Shown one piece after another: positions 1 to 10,902 of a stretch of DNA of 64,000 bases (its first letter is position 1; every line of letters starts with the position of its first letter). The notes below the pieces were generated by a model. That model was not told where the DNA came from. It saw nothing but the letters and a program-made list of their open reading frames with translations, and did no database searches. This DNA comes from Orychophragmus violaceus (taxonomy: Eukaryota; Streptophyta; Magnoliopsida; Brassicales; Brassicaceae): positions 62,207,330 to 62,271,329 of the forward strand of contig CM058232.1 of the NCBI GenBank assembly GCA_030180135.1, read 5' to 3'. The position numbers and the translations under genes were made by a program.

Positions 1-3000
1 GATCTTCAATGCAATGTTATCTTCAGTCTTAATGATGTGGTTTTTCAGGATATTAAGACAAGTAAGTTTCTTGGAAAGGGTGTGACAAAGGATGAGTTAT
101 ACATGCTTGAAGACACCAACCTTGCATCTGAATTATCTGCTTCTATTTTTAGTTCTACTCTAGTTAATGATTCTGTTTGGCATGCTAGACTTGGTCATCC
201 TCACTCTCGTGCCTTAGGTTTAATGTTGCCTTTTGTTTCCTTTAAGAATGATGATTTTGAAGCTTGTATCCTTGGAAAACATTGCAAATCAGTCTTCCCT
301 AGTTCTAAAATTGTTTATGCAAACTGTTTTGATCTTGTTCACTCTGATGTTTGGACTGCTCCATGTGTTTCCAGAGAGAATCATAAGTATTTTGTGACAT
401 TCATAGATGAGAAATCCAAATATACTTGGTTAACTTTGATTCAATCTAAAGATAGGGTGTTAAGAGCATTCACAAACTTTCAAACCTATGTATCTAACAA
501 TTTCAATGCCAAGATTAAGATACTTAGGTCAGATAATGGTGGGGAATACACAAGCAATGCATTCAAACAACACCTTGCAAAACATGGGATCATTCACCAA
601 ACAAGCTGTTCATACACTCCACAACAGAATGGTGTGGCTGAGAGAAAGAATAGACACTTGATGGAGGTGGCCAGATCAATCATGTTCCATACAAATGTTC
701 CTAAGAGGTTTTGGAGTTATGTTGTACTGTCTGCTTGCTATCTAATCAATAGGATACCCACCAAAGTTCTTCAAGATGCTTCACCATATCAGGTATTGAA
801 CAAAACTAAACCTTCAATTCATCACTTACGTGTGTTTGGATGTTTGTGTTTTGTTTTAAAACCAGGAGAGCAGAGAGATAAACTGGATGCAAAGAGTGTT
901 AAGGCAATGTTTATTGGGTATTCTACAAATCAAAAAGGATACAAGTGCTATGTACTTGAAACAAGAAAGGTATTGGTCTCTAGAGATGTCAAGTTTGTGG
1001 AGTCAAAGGGTTTCTATGAGGAAAAGAGTTGGGAGAGCCTTAAGGACCTTCTTAATAACCCCTCTGACCGTGCCAACAACTTGAGAATCATTCTAGAGAG
1101 TCTTGGAATTACTCAGCCAAAGAAGAGAGAGGAGACCAAAGAGGACAAACCGGCTGTGGAGACTAACATTGTTGATGAGTCTACTCACCTTGATCATGAA
1201 GGGGGCAATGGAGAATCTCAAACTGATCACCAACATGTTGATAATGCCACACATGATCAAGGTGAAGAAGAAGAGCTGGATGTGCATCAAATGGAGCATG
1301 TAGAACCTGAAATGATGCAACAACAACCTGAAATGGTGCAACAACAAGAGGAGGCACATTCTGAAGTGCAAACTGATCAGCCGGTGCAAGTACTACGGAG
1401 AAGTACTAGAGAGAGAAAGGATCCATCTGAATGGAGAAAGACAAGAGTTTACTACAATAGTCAGGCAGTAGCTCATCCAAGACAAGCTGTTTGCACACTT
1501 GCTCACTTTCCTACTGAACACAAGGTCTTTATGGGTGCTCTTGATGCTGAATGGGTTCCTAAAACCTATGAACAGGCTAAGGAGCATAAGAAGTGGACAG
1601 ATGCAGTAGGAGATGAGATCAAGGCAATGGAAAACAACAACACTTGGTATGAAACAGAGTTGCCAAGGAAGAAGAAGGCAGTGAGCTCTAAATGGGTTTT
1701 CACTATCAAATACAAGAGCAATGGAGAGATGGAGAGGTACAAGGCCAGATTGGTTGCAAGAGGGTTTACACAAACCTATGGAGAGGATTATAGAGACACC
1801 TTTGTACCAGTAGCTAAGCTTCATACAGTGAGAGTTATTCTATCCTTAGCAACAAACTTGGAGTGGGATTTGTGGCAAATGGATGTCAAGAATGCATTCC
1901 TCCAAGGAGAGCTAGAAGATGAGGTTTATATGACTCCACCTCTTGGTCTTGAAGGTATGGTTACACAAGGAAAGGTGTTGCGGTTGAAGAAGGCAATCTA
2001 TGGTCTCAAACAATCTCCTAGAGCCTGGTATCACAAGCTAAGCACCACACTCGTGGAAAGAGGCTTTAGGAGATCAGAAGCTGATCATACTCTCTTCACT
2101 CAATCAAGCCAAGAAGGTATTGTTGTCATTCTTATTTATGTGGATGATATCATCATCTCAGGTAATGACAAGGTAGGAATTCAAGGTTGCAAAGATCATT
2201 TGAAATCAGTATTTGATATTAAAGACCTTGGAGAACTAAAGTACTTCCTAGGGATAGAAGTGTGCCGGTCTAAGGAAGGCCTCTTCTTATCACAAAGGAA
2301 GTACACTCTTGATTTGTTGAGTGAAGCAGGTAAGCTCAATGGAAAGACAGCCAAGACACCTCTTGAAGAAGGCTACAAAGTCACAAGAGAGGGGGAGATT
2401 GCAAAGGAACCATTTGAAGACATCACTCTCTATAGGAGAATGGTTGGTAAGCTTATTTATCTTACCATTACAAGACCTGACTTGTGTTTTGCAGTGAACC
2501 AAGTGAGCCAGCATATGCAGGCCCCAATGATGCATCATTGGAACATGGTGGACCGCATTCTAAGGTACCTCAATAGAGCTCCTGGCCAAGGGATATGGAT
2601 GGGTTGCAATCAAAGCACATAGATAGTAGGATGCTGTGATGCGGATTGGGCAGGTGATAGAGAAGATAGGAGGTCTACTTCAGGCTATTGTACATTCATT
2701 GGAGGCAACCTTGTGACTTGGAAAACAAAGAAGCAGAAGGTGGTATCTTGTTCAAGTGCTGAGGCAGAATATAGGGCAATGAGGAAGCTAACTAATGAGT
2801 TAACATGGCTGAAGGCTTTGCTTCAAGACTTGGGGATTGATCAACCAACTCCAATCGTAATGCATTTTGATAATCAAGCAGCAATACACATAGCTTCCAA
2901 CTCAGTGTTTCATGAGAGAACAAAGCACATAGAGGTGGATTGTCACAAGGTGAGGCAGAAGGTTCAAGAAGGTGTGATCTTACCTTGCTACACAAGAAGT

Positions 3001-3095
3001 TCGGATCAATAGACATATTCACCAAGGCTGCTAGCTTGAAGGTTTGTGAGTTCATTCATCTAAAGCTTGGACTCATTGACCTCTCTCAAGCATGA
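1..3095 (+). pseudogene. Copia A gag-pol, C-terminal part (INT-RT-RNase H), broken in RNase H
   Basis: The frame is open from base 1 to a TAG at 2620-2622, so the visible start at 37 is not a true start. Integrase has an HHCC-type zinc region near bases 180-290 and a DDE set: Asp at 346, Asp at 532 in DNGGEY, Glu at 640, with 35 residues between the last two. The reverse transcriptase core YVDD is at 2138-2149. RNase H continues in the same frame after the TAG (KVVSCSSAEAEYRA is recognisable), then a 4-bp deletion near 3007, relative to B, shifts the frame. The family's normal end lies at 3093-3095. The integrase and RT look competent; RNase H is lost. The protein would act in cytoplasmic virus-like particles and in nuclear integration. 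Confidence 0.92.
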
Positions 3096-3230
3096 AGAAC
3101 CCTAGGCCATGGATCTTATACTCTTTTTCCCTTGATATAGTTTTTATCCCTAGTGGTTTTTCTATATCAAGGTTTTTAATGAGGTAAGTATTCACGGTTC
3201 CAAGCTTGATCACTCGATCTCCATGATCAA

Positions 3231-3243
3231 GCTTGAGGGGGAG
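3231..3243 (+). promoter_or_regulatory. Polypurine tract of element A
   Basis: A GCTTGAGGGGGAG tract lies directly before the LTR. It primes plus-strand DNA synthesis. Matching tracts precede the LTRs of B, B' and H. Confidence 0.8.
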
Positions 3244-3718
3244 TATTGAAATGAAGAAGAAAGAAGTTAGAGTGTAACACAAGGAAATGAGCCGGTTCGG
3301 TCTTGTGCAAAGTTGGGGACTTTATGACATATTTAAATATGTGATCTCGGTCCTAAATGAGTTTTTTATGTTCCCAACTATAGTACAACCAGTCTGGAGC
3401 AGATAGAGGCACAGGAGACTGATCCCTAGGTCAGAAAGGCTGTTATCTCTCCTCAAGGTGATGTCGCTATCTACATTGGAGCCGTTGCACCTACTTTGTC
3501 TTCTTCTTATTTATGCATTGTTTATTGTACACAAAACCCAAGTTGCTTCTCTATATATGTATTGTAAGCTCTGAACATCAATAAACACTTAAGGATTTAC
3601 TTCCTAAGTTCATCTCTCTCTAATACTCTCGGTTCACTCTCTCTCTCACTCTTAAAACCCTAATCGGGTACAAGAGCTTCTCTCATCAAGAACTCTTCCT
3701 AATCTATAAATTCTAACA
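3244..3718 (+). repeat. LTR shared by Copia A and truncated Copia B
   Basis: This LTR begins TATTGA right after the polypurine tract and ends TTCTAACA. It contains a TATA-like stretch (CTATATATG near 3550) and a pyrimidine-rich U5 with CTCTCTCT runs. It serves as the 3' LTR of A. At its right edge pol sequence of B begins directly, without PBS, leader, gag, protease or most of integrase. Confidence 0.87.
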
Positions 3719-4639
3719 TGAAGAATCTAAGGAGCATAAGGAGTGGACAGATGCATTGGGAGATGAGATCAAGGCAATGGAGAACAACAACATTCGGTAT
3801 GAGACAGATTTGCCAAGAAAGAAGAAGGCAGTGAGCTCTAAATGGGTTTTCACTATCAAATACAAAAGCAATGGAGAGATAGAAAGGTACAAAGCTAGAC
3901 TGGTTGCAAGAGGGTTTACACAAACTTATTGAGAGGATTACAGAGATACATTTGCACCAGTAGCTAAGCTTCACACAGTAAGAGTCATCCTATCCTTAGC
4001 AACAAACTTGGAGTGGGATTTGTGGCAGATGGATGTCAAGAATGCATTCCTTCAATGAGAGCTAGAGGATGAGGTTTATATGACTCCACCTCCTGGTCTT
4101 GAAGGCATGGTTACACCAGGAAAGGTTTTGAGGTTGAAGAAGGCATTCTATGGCTGAAACAATCTCCTAGAGCTTGGTATCACAAGCTGAGCACTAGTCT
4201 CATGGAAAGGGGCTTTAGGAGATCAGAAGCTGATCATACCCTCTTCACTCAATCAAGACAAGAAGGTGTTGTTGTCATTCTTATTTATGTGGATGATATC
4301 ATCATCTCAGGGAATGACAAGGTAGGAATTCAAGGTTGTAAAGATCATTTGAAATCAGTGTTTGATATTAAAGACCTTGGAGAACTAAAGTACTTCCTAG
4401 GGATAGAAGTGTGCCGTTCTAAGGAAGGCCTCTTCTTATCACAAAGGAAGTACACTCTTGATTTGTTGAGTGAAGCAGGTAAGCTCAAAGCAAAGGCAGC
4501 CAAGACACCTCTTAAAGAAGGCTACAAAGTCACAAGAGAGGGGGAGATTGCTAATGAGCCATTTGGGGATATCACTCTCTATAGGAGAATGGTTGGTAAG
4601 CTGATTTATCTTACTATTAAAAGGCCTTGCTTATGTTTT
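3719..4639 (+). pseudogene. Copia B pol, RT portion
   Basis: Reverse transcriptase sequence broken by an in-frame TGA at 3929-3931, another near 4057 and a small deletion near 4154. From 4202 the frame is open again and includes the YVDD catalytic core near 4287-4298. The coding trace stops at 4639, inside the codons preceding the RNase H linker, where element D is inserted. The remainder resumes at 21403. Confidence 0.87.
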
Positions 4640-4666
4640 TGATATATCATGGTTTATAGGACTTTT

Positions 4667-5300
4667 TGTTGGAATTATGTCCAGTAATCTCTGTACTGTC
4701 TCTAGAACGTAAGAGTATGTCAATGATCAGACATAAGTCATATAATACTGGGGGTCATGATGGCTTGCTAGAGTCCGCTCATGATCTATAAGTCTTGGAC
4801 TTATTGCCTTTATTATATGATCCCATATGGGTCACACGCCTAAGCTAACGGGAAAATACGAAAAGAACGGTTTAGCAGAAGTACGGTAAAAGTGCTAGGC
4901 ATTTACTGTGCTTAGAGAGACTAACGGGCCTGATTAAATCCAAGGGATTTAATCAGACTGGGAATTGGGCCTAAAAGCCCAATAGAGTTAAAGAAGGGTT
5001 TTATAAACTAAAACCAAGTCTTTTCTCCTCTAACCCTTCTCCCCTGCGCCGCCAACTCTCTCTCTCTGCGCCTCCTTCTTGCTCGGTCTAGCAGCCAAAT
5101 TCCCGGTGTGCGTGTGTGAGCCTTTGGAGGATCCATCTCTTAGTGGTTCTGCTGATCTCTGACCATTACCTCCTCTTTCCGCTGCACAAAAAGGTAACAG
5201 GTGAGATCCATTAAGTTTCTAAATAAGAGAACCTAGATCTGCTTGTTTAGTAGGATGAATCAATGGAGAATTGAATCAGGAAACACTAAACGATCCAACA
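4667..5300 (+). repeat. 5' LTR of Copia C
   Basis: 634 bp, TGTTGGAATT to GATCCAACA, so TG...CA ends with a 6-bp terminal inverted repeat (TGTTGG/CCAACA). It holds a TATA box at 5002-5008, a CTCTCTCTC run, and near its 3' end two splice-donor-like sites (AAG/GTAACA at 5194 and CAG/GTGAGA at 5201). Confidence 0.95.
5002..5008 (+). promoter_or_regulatory. TATA box of Copia C LTR
   Basis: TATAAAC about 300 bp before the LTR end, followed by a pyrimidine-rich stretch of the kind seen downstream of plant start sites. The copy in the 3' LTR is identical. Position suits the U3/R boundary; transcription start is inferred. Confidence 0.55.
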
Positions 5301-6922
5301 GTGGTATCAGAGCCATTGGTTCTGTGGTTTTTCTTGTTTAGAATCTTGTTTAGGATTGTTTAAGAAGTGTTTTTGAATCAACCTACTGATAAGGAAAAAC
5401 ACTTAAGAAACAAAGAAATAAAGCCTAAACAAACAAGAAATCGCATGATCCAATCTATATGAATTGGTATGCGTCGGAGTGTTGATCGCCAAAGGATCAC
5501 GCGTCCGGATCGTTAGACACACAAACGATCACGGATCGGGTTGTATCGTCGACACGATCGACGACACGGACGAGCGCATGATCGCGTGGTCGGATCGGAT
5601 CGGATCGTCCGATCGTACGATCGATCGCGATGGATCGTCCCGCATCGTCCCGTCGCGCCCAACCTCGCGTCCCGATCGTCCCGATCGACCCGTCCAGCTC
5701 CCGTCCCGATCGCGTGAGGCTCTCGGCCGTCCGGATCGTGGATCGCACGGCTTGCGGCTGGGTGATGGTGATCGTGGAGCTAGGTCACAACCATGATTGG
5801 TTCGTGACCAATTCGGTTCGGTTCGGTTTAAAATTTTATTAAAATTAATCGTCACGGTTTAATAAACAGATTTAATAAATTTATTAAGTTCTGGTTAAAC
5901 CGGGATAAGAAATCCAAAGTCGAAAATTGGATTTTGTGCCTAAACCAGTGGTTTTCTAATTTGATTTGGTTGGACCAAATAAATTGAGAAAATCCGGTTT
6001 AGTAAATAACCGGTTGACAATTGTGGTCATCGTAGTAATTAACTTTGGTTAAGACCAATTTTAATGAACCAGACCGGTTATGTCATTTAATTGGGCAATT
6101 GGGTTATGTCTTGGACATAGACCAATTCTTGGGCCTCGGGCCAAGAAGTTAAAACAATTGGGCCAATTATTTGAGTCTTTTCATCAGATTAATTTAAAAT
6201 TTATTTTATAAAATAATTATAAAAATCGATTTTTAAAATTAATAAGTTTCCAAAATTTTGAAATTAGAAAGTTTCTTAAATTAGAAGTTTCTAGATTTGC
6301 ATGTTTTGGATTTTAGGAAATTTCTATTTTTAGAAAGTTTCCAAAATTAGTAGGTTTCCCAAAAAGGAAAGTTTCCCAAAATAGTAATCTTCTATTTTGG
6401 GATAAGATTTTAATAAACCTACAAACCTCAAATAATATCAAGCGTTGGATGTCTTGTCCAGTCTATGTCAGCTGTCGAAGCCCATTCAATTGTATTCATG
6501 GCCTTACAGTGTGAGGGTGTCTACTTTTGCGTGGATAAGACGGTTTGTGATTCATAAATGTCATTGGGAGTCCCAGACATTAATGATTACATGACTGTAT
6601 AGTCTGGTTTTCTTGACTGGGCCATCGGGAGTCCCGGGCCTTGAGACATCAGAGTGGATTGGGCCTCGGGCCCAGATTCACAACCAAGAGTTATATCACG
6701 GATATAATTAGCCGAGATAGGGCTTACCGATATAAGCTAAGGTTGGGTGACGGCCAGTGGCCCACTTTGATCTTAGTTATATGTGGATCTTGGAATCATT
6801 ATATTCTATTTAGGGTAACTTATGTTATTGAATATAATGCGTGATTAATCATATTAAGTATAATACAAGATTAATCATATTGAACATATTAACTAATAAC
6901 CTTTTTATCTTATATATTTCAG
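5194..6922 (+). other. Predicted leader intron of Copia C
   Basis: A donor AAG/GTAACA in U5 and an acceptor TATATTTCAG two bases before the gag ATG would remove 1729 nt including the PBS. The same arrangement is seen in K (30943-32486) and L (38195-39906), and a matching donor lies at 15463 in the LTR of E. Splicing is inferred from the conserved ends only. Confidence 0.5.
5302..5319 (+). promoter_or_regulatory. Primer binding site of Copia C (tRNA-iMet type)
   Basis: TGGTATCAGAGCC follows the LTR after one base. It is complementary to the 3' end of initiator methionine tRNA, the primer for minus-strand DNA in most plant Copia elements. Confidence 0.9.
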
Positions 6923-6924
6923 CT
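5320..6924 (+). other. Untranslated leader of Copia C
   Basis: About 1.6 kb between PBS and gag with no credible gene. A GC-rich block at roughly 5490-5760 is dense in GATCG/CGATC words and gives open frames on both strands, which I treat as composition artefacts. Later come AT-rich sequence and a block at 6613-6810 (GGGAGTCCCGGGCC and GGTGACGGCCAGTGGCCCA) that is conserved in the leaders of K and, in part, L. The conserved block may act in RNA packaging or dimerisation; that is inference. Confidence 0.75.
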
Positions 6925-9900
6925 ATGACTACTACAAGCACTCAAAACACATTCTCAATCCGGTCTGTTCTCGAGAAGGAGAAGCTGACTGGAACGAACT
7001 TCCTGACGTGGTCAAGGAACTTGAGGCTGGTCCTCAAGCAGGAGAAGAAGGATTATGTCCTTCGTGATCCCCTCCCCGAGAGGCCTCCTAACAATGCCGC
7101 CAGGACTCTGCATAATGCTTGGGAAAAGCATTCGTCAGATGAAAATGATGTCTATTGCCTGATGTTGGCGACAATGACTGCTGAGCTGCAAATGCAGTTC
7201 GAGAGTGTGTTGTCACCCATCGAGATAATGGCAAGCCTGAAATCGCTTTTTCAGGAGCAAGCAAGGACTGAGAGGTTTCAGACAGTTAAGAACCTCTTAG
7301 ACTGTAAGTTGGCTGCAAATGCGGCAGTGAGTCCTCATGTCTTGAAGATGATGGGTTATCTCGATCATCTTCAGAAACTCGACTGCCCTATCAGCCAGGA
7401 ACTTGCCTGCGACATCGTTCTGCAGTCTTTACCTGCAAGCTATGATCAGTTCATTCTGAACTTTAATATGCATGGCTTGAGTAAGACATTGCCTGAGCTT
7501 CACGGAATGCTCAAGACTGCAGAGCCCAACTTGAGGAAAACTGCCAAGGACCCTAATGTGCTTATGGTGCAAAAGGGCAAGGGCTTTAAGAAATCCTCTG
7601 CTAAGGATAAGGGAAAGGCTAAGGCTGTCCAAGTCTCGGACAAGGACACGCCAAAGCCCAAGCCCAAGTCTAAGGCTGGGCCTACTGACATCTGCAGGTT
7701 CTGTAAAGAACCAGGGCATTGGAGGAGAGAATGTAAGAAATTCCAAGAAGGTCTAAAGGAATTGAAGAAGAAGACTCTCGAGACTTCTTCATCAGGTATT
7801 TTTGTTATAGAAGTTAATACAACTACTTCTGATAATACCTCATGGGTTATGGATACTGGTTGTGGGGCTCATATTTGTACTAATATGCAGGCACTCAGCA
7901 ACAGTAGAAGGCTGAAGCAAGGACAAGTGGAGCTACGAGTTGGGAATGGAGCGAAAGTTCCTGCACTAGCTGTAGGCACATACTTGTTGTCTTTACCTTC
8001 GGGATTGGTTTTAGAACTCAATAATTGTTATTTTGTACCTGCGATAAGCAGAAATATTATTTCAATTTCTTTGTTGGATTTGGAAGGTTATGATTTTTCA
8101 GTTAAGAATAAATTATGTTCCTTCAATCGCAACAATTTGTTCTATGGTTGTGCCCCTCTTACGAATGGGCTTTATATACTTGATCAATCCGCGCCAATTT
8201 ATAACATTGATACCAAACGGTTCAAACCTAATAAGGAGAACCGAACGTTTCTATGGCATTGTCGTTTAGGGCACATCAGCGAGAAACGCATCAAGAGGCT
8301 CCATTCGAATGGACTTCTTGGCTCATTTGACTTTGAGTCATGTGAGAAATGTGAATCTTGCATGATGGGCAAAATGACGCGGGCCCCCTTTAATAAACCT
8401 AACGAGAGGGCCAGTGACTTATTGGGCCTGATACACACTGATGTGTGTGGCCCAATGTCCACAAATGCAAGAGGAAACTCTCAGTACTTCATTACCTTCA
8501 CTGATGATTGCAGTAGGTATGGATATGTTTATTTAATGAAACATAAGTCTGAATCTTTTGAGAAGTTCAGAGAATTCCAAAATGAAGTACATAACCAACT
8601 TGGCAAAAGCATTAAGGCTCTTCGGTCCGACCGAGGAGGAGAATACTTAAGCCAAGAATTCAGTGATCATCTAAGAGAGTGTGGGATCGTGTCCCAACTC
8701 ACTCCTCCTGGAACACCTCAATGGAATGGTGTGTCTGAGAGGAGAAATCGGACCTTATTGGATATGGTTCGATCTATGATGAGTCACACAGACCTTCCAA
8801 TATCCCTTTGGGGATATGCTCTGCTAACAGCAGTGTTCACTCTAAATAGAGCGCCATCGAAAGCAGTAGCAAAGACACCATATGAATTATGGACTGGAGT
8901 AGCTCCAGTGCTGTCTTATCTTAGAATTTGGGGTTGTGAAGCCTATGTCAAGAGATTAATCTCAGACAAGCTTACACCAAAGTCTGATAAATGCTACTTC
9001 ATTGGTTATCCGAAGGAAACCAAGGCTTATTACTTCTATCTACGTTCCGAGAACAAGATCTTTGTTGCCCGGGATTGTAACTTTCTTGAGAGGGAGTTTC
9101 TCTCTAAGAAAGACAGTGGGAGTAAGGTACTGCTTGAAGAAATTCAAGATGAACAGGATACTGCTCAACCTAATGAGGAAGAGCAGCAGGAGGACCTACA
9201 AGAAATTGTAGAGCCTGAACCTGTAGTACCTGAAGTTCGAAGATCCGGGAGGATCCGTCACGAACCCGAGAGATATCAAGGATTCCTCGTGACTAACTGT
9301 CATGATCTTCTGATCATTGATGGTGATGAACCATCGAACTTCAATCAAGCCATGATGGGCCCAGATTCCTCTAAGTGGCGTAAGGCCACTGATTCCGAAA
9401 TGGACTCCATGTCGGTCAACCAAGTGTTTTCGTTGGTTGACTTACCCGCTGGTATAAAAGCCATCGAGTGCAAATGGATCTTCAAGAAGAAGATTGACGT
9501 GGATGGAAATGTCCAGATTTATAAAGCCAGGTTGGTGGCAAAAGGTTTCAGACAAGTTCACGGTGTGGATTACGATGAAACCTATTCCCCAGTGGCAATG
9601 ATGAAATCTATTCGGATTCTACTAGCAACTGCAGCTTTTCATGATTATGAAATTTGGCAGATGGACGTAAAAACCGCCTTCCTGAATGGAATTCTGGAAG
9701 AGGATGTGTATATGACACAACCTGACGGTTACATAGATCCAAAGAATGCTGGGAAAGTATGCAAGCTTCATAAATCCATTTATGGATTGAAGCAAGCATC
9801 GAGGAGCTGGAATCTTCGTTTTGATGAAGCGATCAAGCAATTTGACTTCATCAGAAACGAAGAAGAACAATGCGTGTATAAGAAAACTAGTGGGAGCAAG

Positions 9901-10902
9901 ATAGTATTTCTTATTCTGTATGTCGATGACATACTGCTTCTCGGAAACGACGTTCCAATGCTAAAGTCGGTAAAGGACTGGCTTGGAAGTTGTTTTTCCA
10001 TGAAAGACATGGGTGAAGCCGCATACGTTCTTGGAATCAGGATCTACCGGGATAGATCTAGAAGGCTGATAGGTTTGTGTCAAGATTCATACATTGACAA
10101 AGTCCTACAAAGATTCAGCATGAAAGATTCCAAGAAGGGCTTCACGCCAATGGTACATGGCACAACGCTAAGCAAGAAGCAGAGCCCTACGACGGCTGCT
10201 GAGCTTGAGCGCATGAAGAATATTCCTTATGCATCTGCAATAGGATCTATCATGTATGCCATGATCTGTACTCGTCCTGATGTTGCTTATGCATTGAGCA
10301 TGACGAGTAGATACCAGTCAAATCCAGGTGAAAACCATTGGATTGCCGTCAAGAACATCCTGAAGTATCTAAGACATACTAAGGACAAGTTCTTGGTATA
10401 CGGTGGAAGTGATGTGCTTAAAGTCAGTGGATTCACGGACGCAAGTTTCCAGACAGAACAAGATGATTTCCGGTCACAGTCCGGTTATATCTTTTGTCTG
10501 AATGGCGGTGCAATCAGTTGGAGAAGCTCCAAGCAAGACACCGTTGCTGATTCCACTACAGAAGCTGAATATATCGCCGCCTCAGAAGCAGCGAAGGAAG
10601 CTGTTTGGATACGAAAGTTCATTATTGAACTAGGTGTGATACCAAATGCGGCTGAGCCTCTGGCACTGTTTTGTGATAACAATGGTGCTATTGCTCAGGC
10701 AAAGGAACCAAGATCACACCAGAAATCCAAGCATGTTCTAAGAAGATTTCACTTGATACGTGACATCATTAATAGAAAGGAAGTCAAGATCAGCCGAGTT
10801 CAGACTGATGATAACGTCGCTGATCCGTTGACAAAGCCACTCCCAAGACCTAAGCTCGAGTTCCTGACTGAAGCTGTAGGCATTAGAAACATTGAAATGT
10901 AA
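6925..10902 (+). CDS. Copia C gag-pol polyprotein, intact
   Basis: A single 1325-aa frame. I start at the ATG at 6925 because the GTG start further upstream would add 28 AT-rich residues, and because K and L begin their homologous proteins here. Gag (UBN2-like) fills about residues 10-250, with a zinc knuckle C-x2-C-x4-H-x4-C at 257-270. The protease motif DTG is at 310-312. Integrase has an HHCC region from about 445 to 480 and DDE residues Asp506, Asp569 and Glu605. Reverse transcriptase has YVDD at 999-1002. RNase H residues are Asp1172, Glu1213 and Asp1251. Everything needed for capsid assembly, processing, reverse transcription and integration is present. With no stop between gag and pol, a separate way of making surplus Gag would be needed. 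Confidence 0.95.
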   Translation: MTTTSTQNTFSIRSVLEKEKLTGTNFLTWSRNLRLVLKQEKKDYVLRDPLPERPPNNAARTLHNAWEKHSSDENDVYCLMLATMTAELQMQFESVLSPIEIMASLKSLFQEQARTERFQTVKNLLDCKLAANAAVSPHVLKMMGYLDHLQKLDCPISQELACDIVLQSLPASYDQFILNFNMHGLSKTLPELHGMLKTAEPNLRKTAKDPNVLMVQKGKGFKKSSAKDKGKAKAVQVSDKDTPKPKPKSKAGPTDICRFCKEPGHWRRECKKFQEGLKELKKKTLETSSSGIFVIEVNTTTSDNTSWVMDTGCGAHICTNMQALSNSRRLKQGQVELRVGNGAKVPALAVGTYLLSLPSGLVLELNNCYFVPAISRNIISISLLDLEGYDFSVKNKLCSFNRNNLFYGCAPLTNGLYILDQSAPIYNIDTKRFKPNKENRTFLWHCRLGHISEKRIKRLHSNGLLGSFDFESCEKCESCMMGKMTRAPFNKPNERASDLLGLIHTDVCGPMSTNARGNSQYFITFTDDCSRYGYVYLMKHKSESFEKFREFQNEVHNQLGKSIKALRSDRGGEYLSQEFSDHLRECGIVSQLTPPGTPQWNGVSERRNRTLLDMVRSMMSHTDLPISLWGYALLTAVFTLNRAPSKAVAKTPYELWTGVAPVLSYLRIWGCEAYVKRLISDKLTPKSDKCYFIGYPKETKAYYFYLRSENKIFVARDCNFLEREFLSKKDSGSKVLLEEIQDEQDTAQPNEEEQQEDLQEIVEPEPVVPEVRRSGRIRHEPERYQGFLVTNCHDLLIIDGDEPSNFNQAMMGPDSSKWRKATDSEMDSMSVNQVFSLVDLPAGIKAIECKWIFKKKIDVDGNVQIYKARLVAKGFRQVHGVDYDETYSPVAMMKSIRILLATAAFHDYEIWQMDVKTAFLNGILEEDVYMTQPDGYIDPKNAGKVCKLHKSIYGLKQASRSWNLRFDEAIKQFDFIRNEEEQCVYKKTSGSKIVFLILYVDDILLLGNDVPMLKSVKDWLGSCFSMKDMGEAAYVLGIRIYRDRSRRLIGLCQDSYIDKVLQRFSMKDSKKGFTPMVHGTTLSKKQSPTTAAELERMKNIPYASAIGSIMYAMICTRPDVAYALSMTSRYQSNPGENHWIAVKNILKYLRHTKDKFLVYGGSDVLKVSGFTDASFQTEQDDFRSQSGYIFCLNGGAISWRSSKQDTVADSTTEAEYIAASEAAKEAVWIRKFIIELGVIPNAAEPLALFCDNNGAIAQAKEPRSHQKSKHVLRRFHLIRDIINRKEVKISRVQTDDNVADPLTKPLPRPKLEFLTEAVGIRNIEM

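Larger units (their letters stand above)
1..3718 (+). mobile_element. Ty1/copia element A, 5' end outside window
   Basis: Fragment of a Copia LTR retrotransposon that begins inside pol at the window edge and runs through integrase, reverse transcriptase and RNase H to a polypurine tract and an LTR. The order integrase before reverse transcriptase defines Ty1/copia. Its proteins closely resemble those of B and B' downstream and, less closely, H, I and J. The LTR at its 3' end is followed directly by the pol of element B, so A and B share it. No TSD can be tested because the left end is missing. Confidence 0.93.

Noticed and set aside
5464..5855. Overlapping open frames of 83-110 codons on both strands in the C leader
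   Set aside because: They come from a GC-rich GATCG repeat block in which stop codons are rare in all frames; no start context, conservation or domain supports a gene.
6841..6924. 28-residue N-terminal extension of C gag-pol
   Set aside because: It needs a GTG start, is AT-rich and unlike K and L, and lies upstream of a conserved TTTCAG acceptor.
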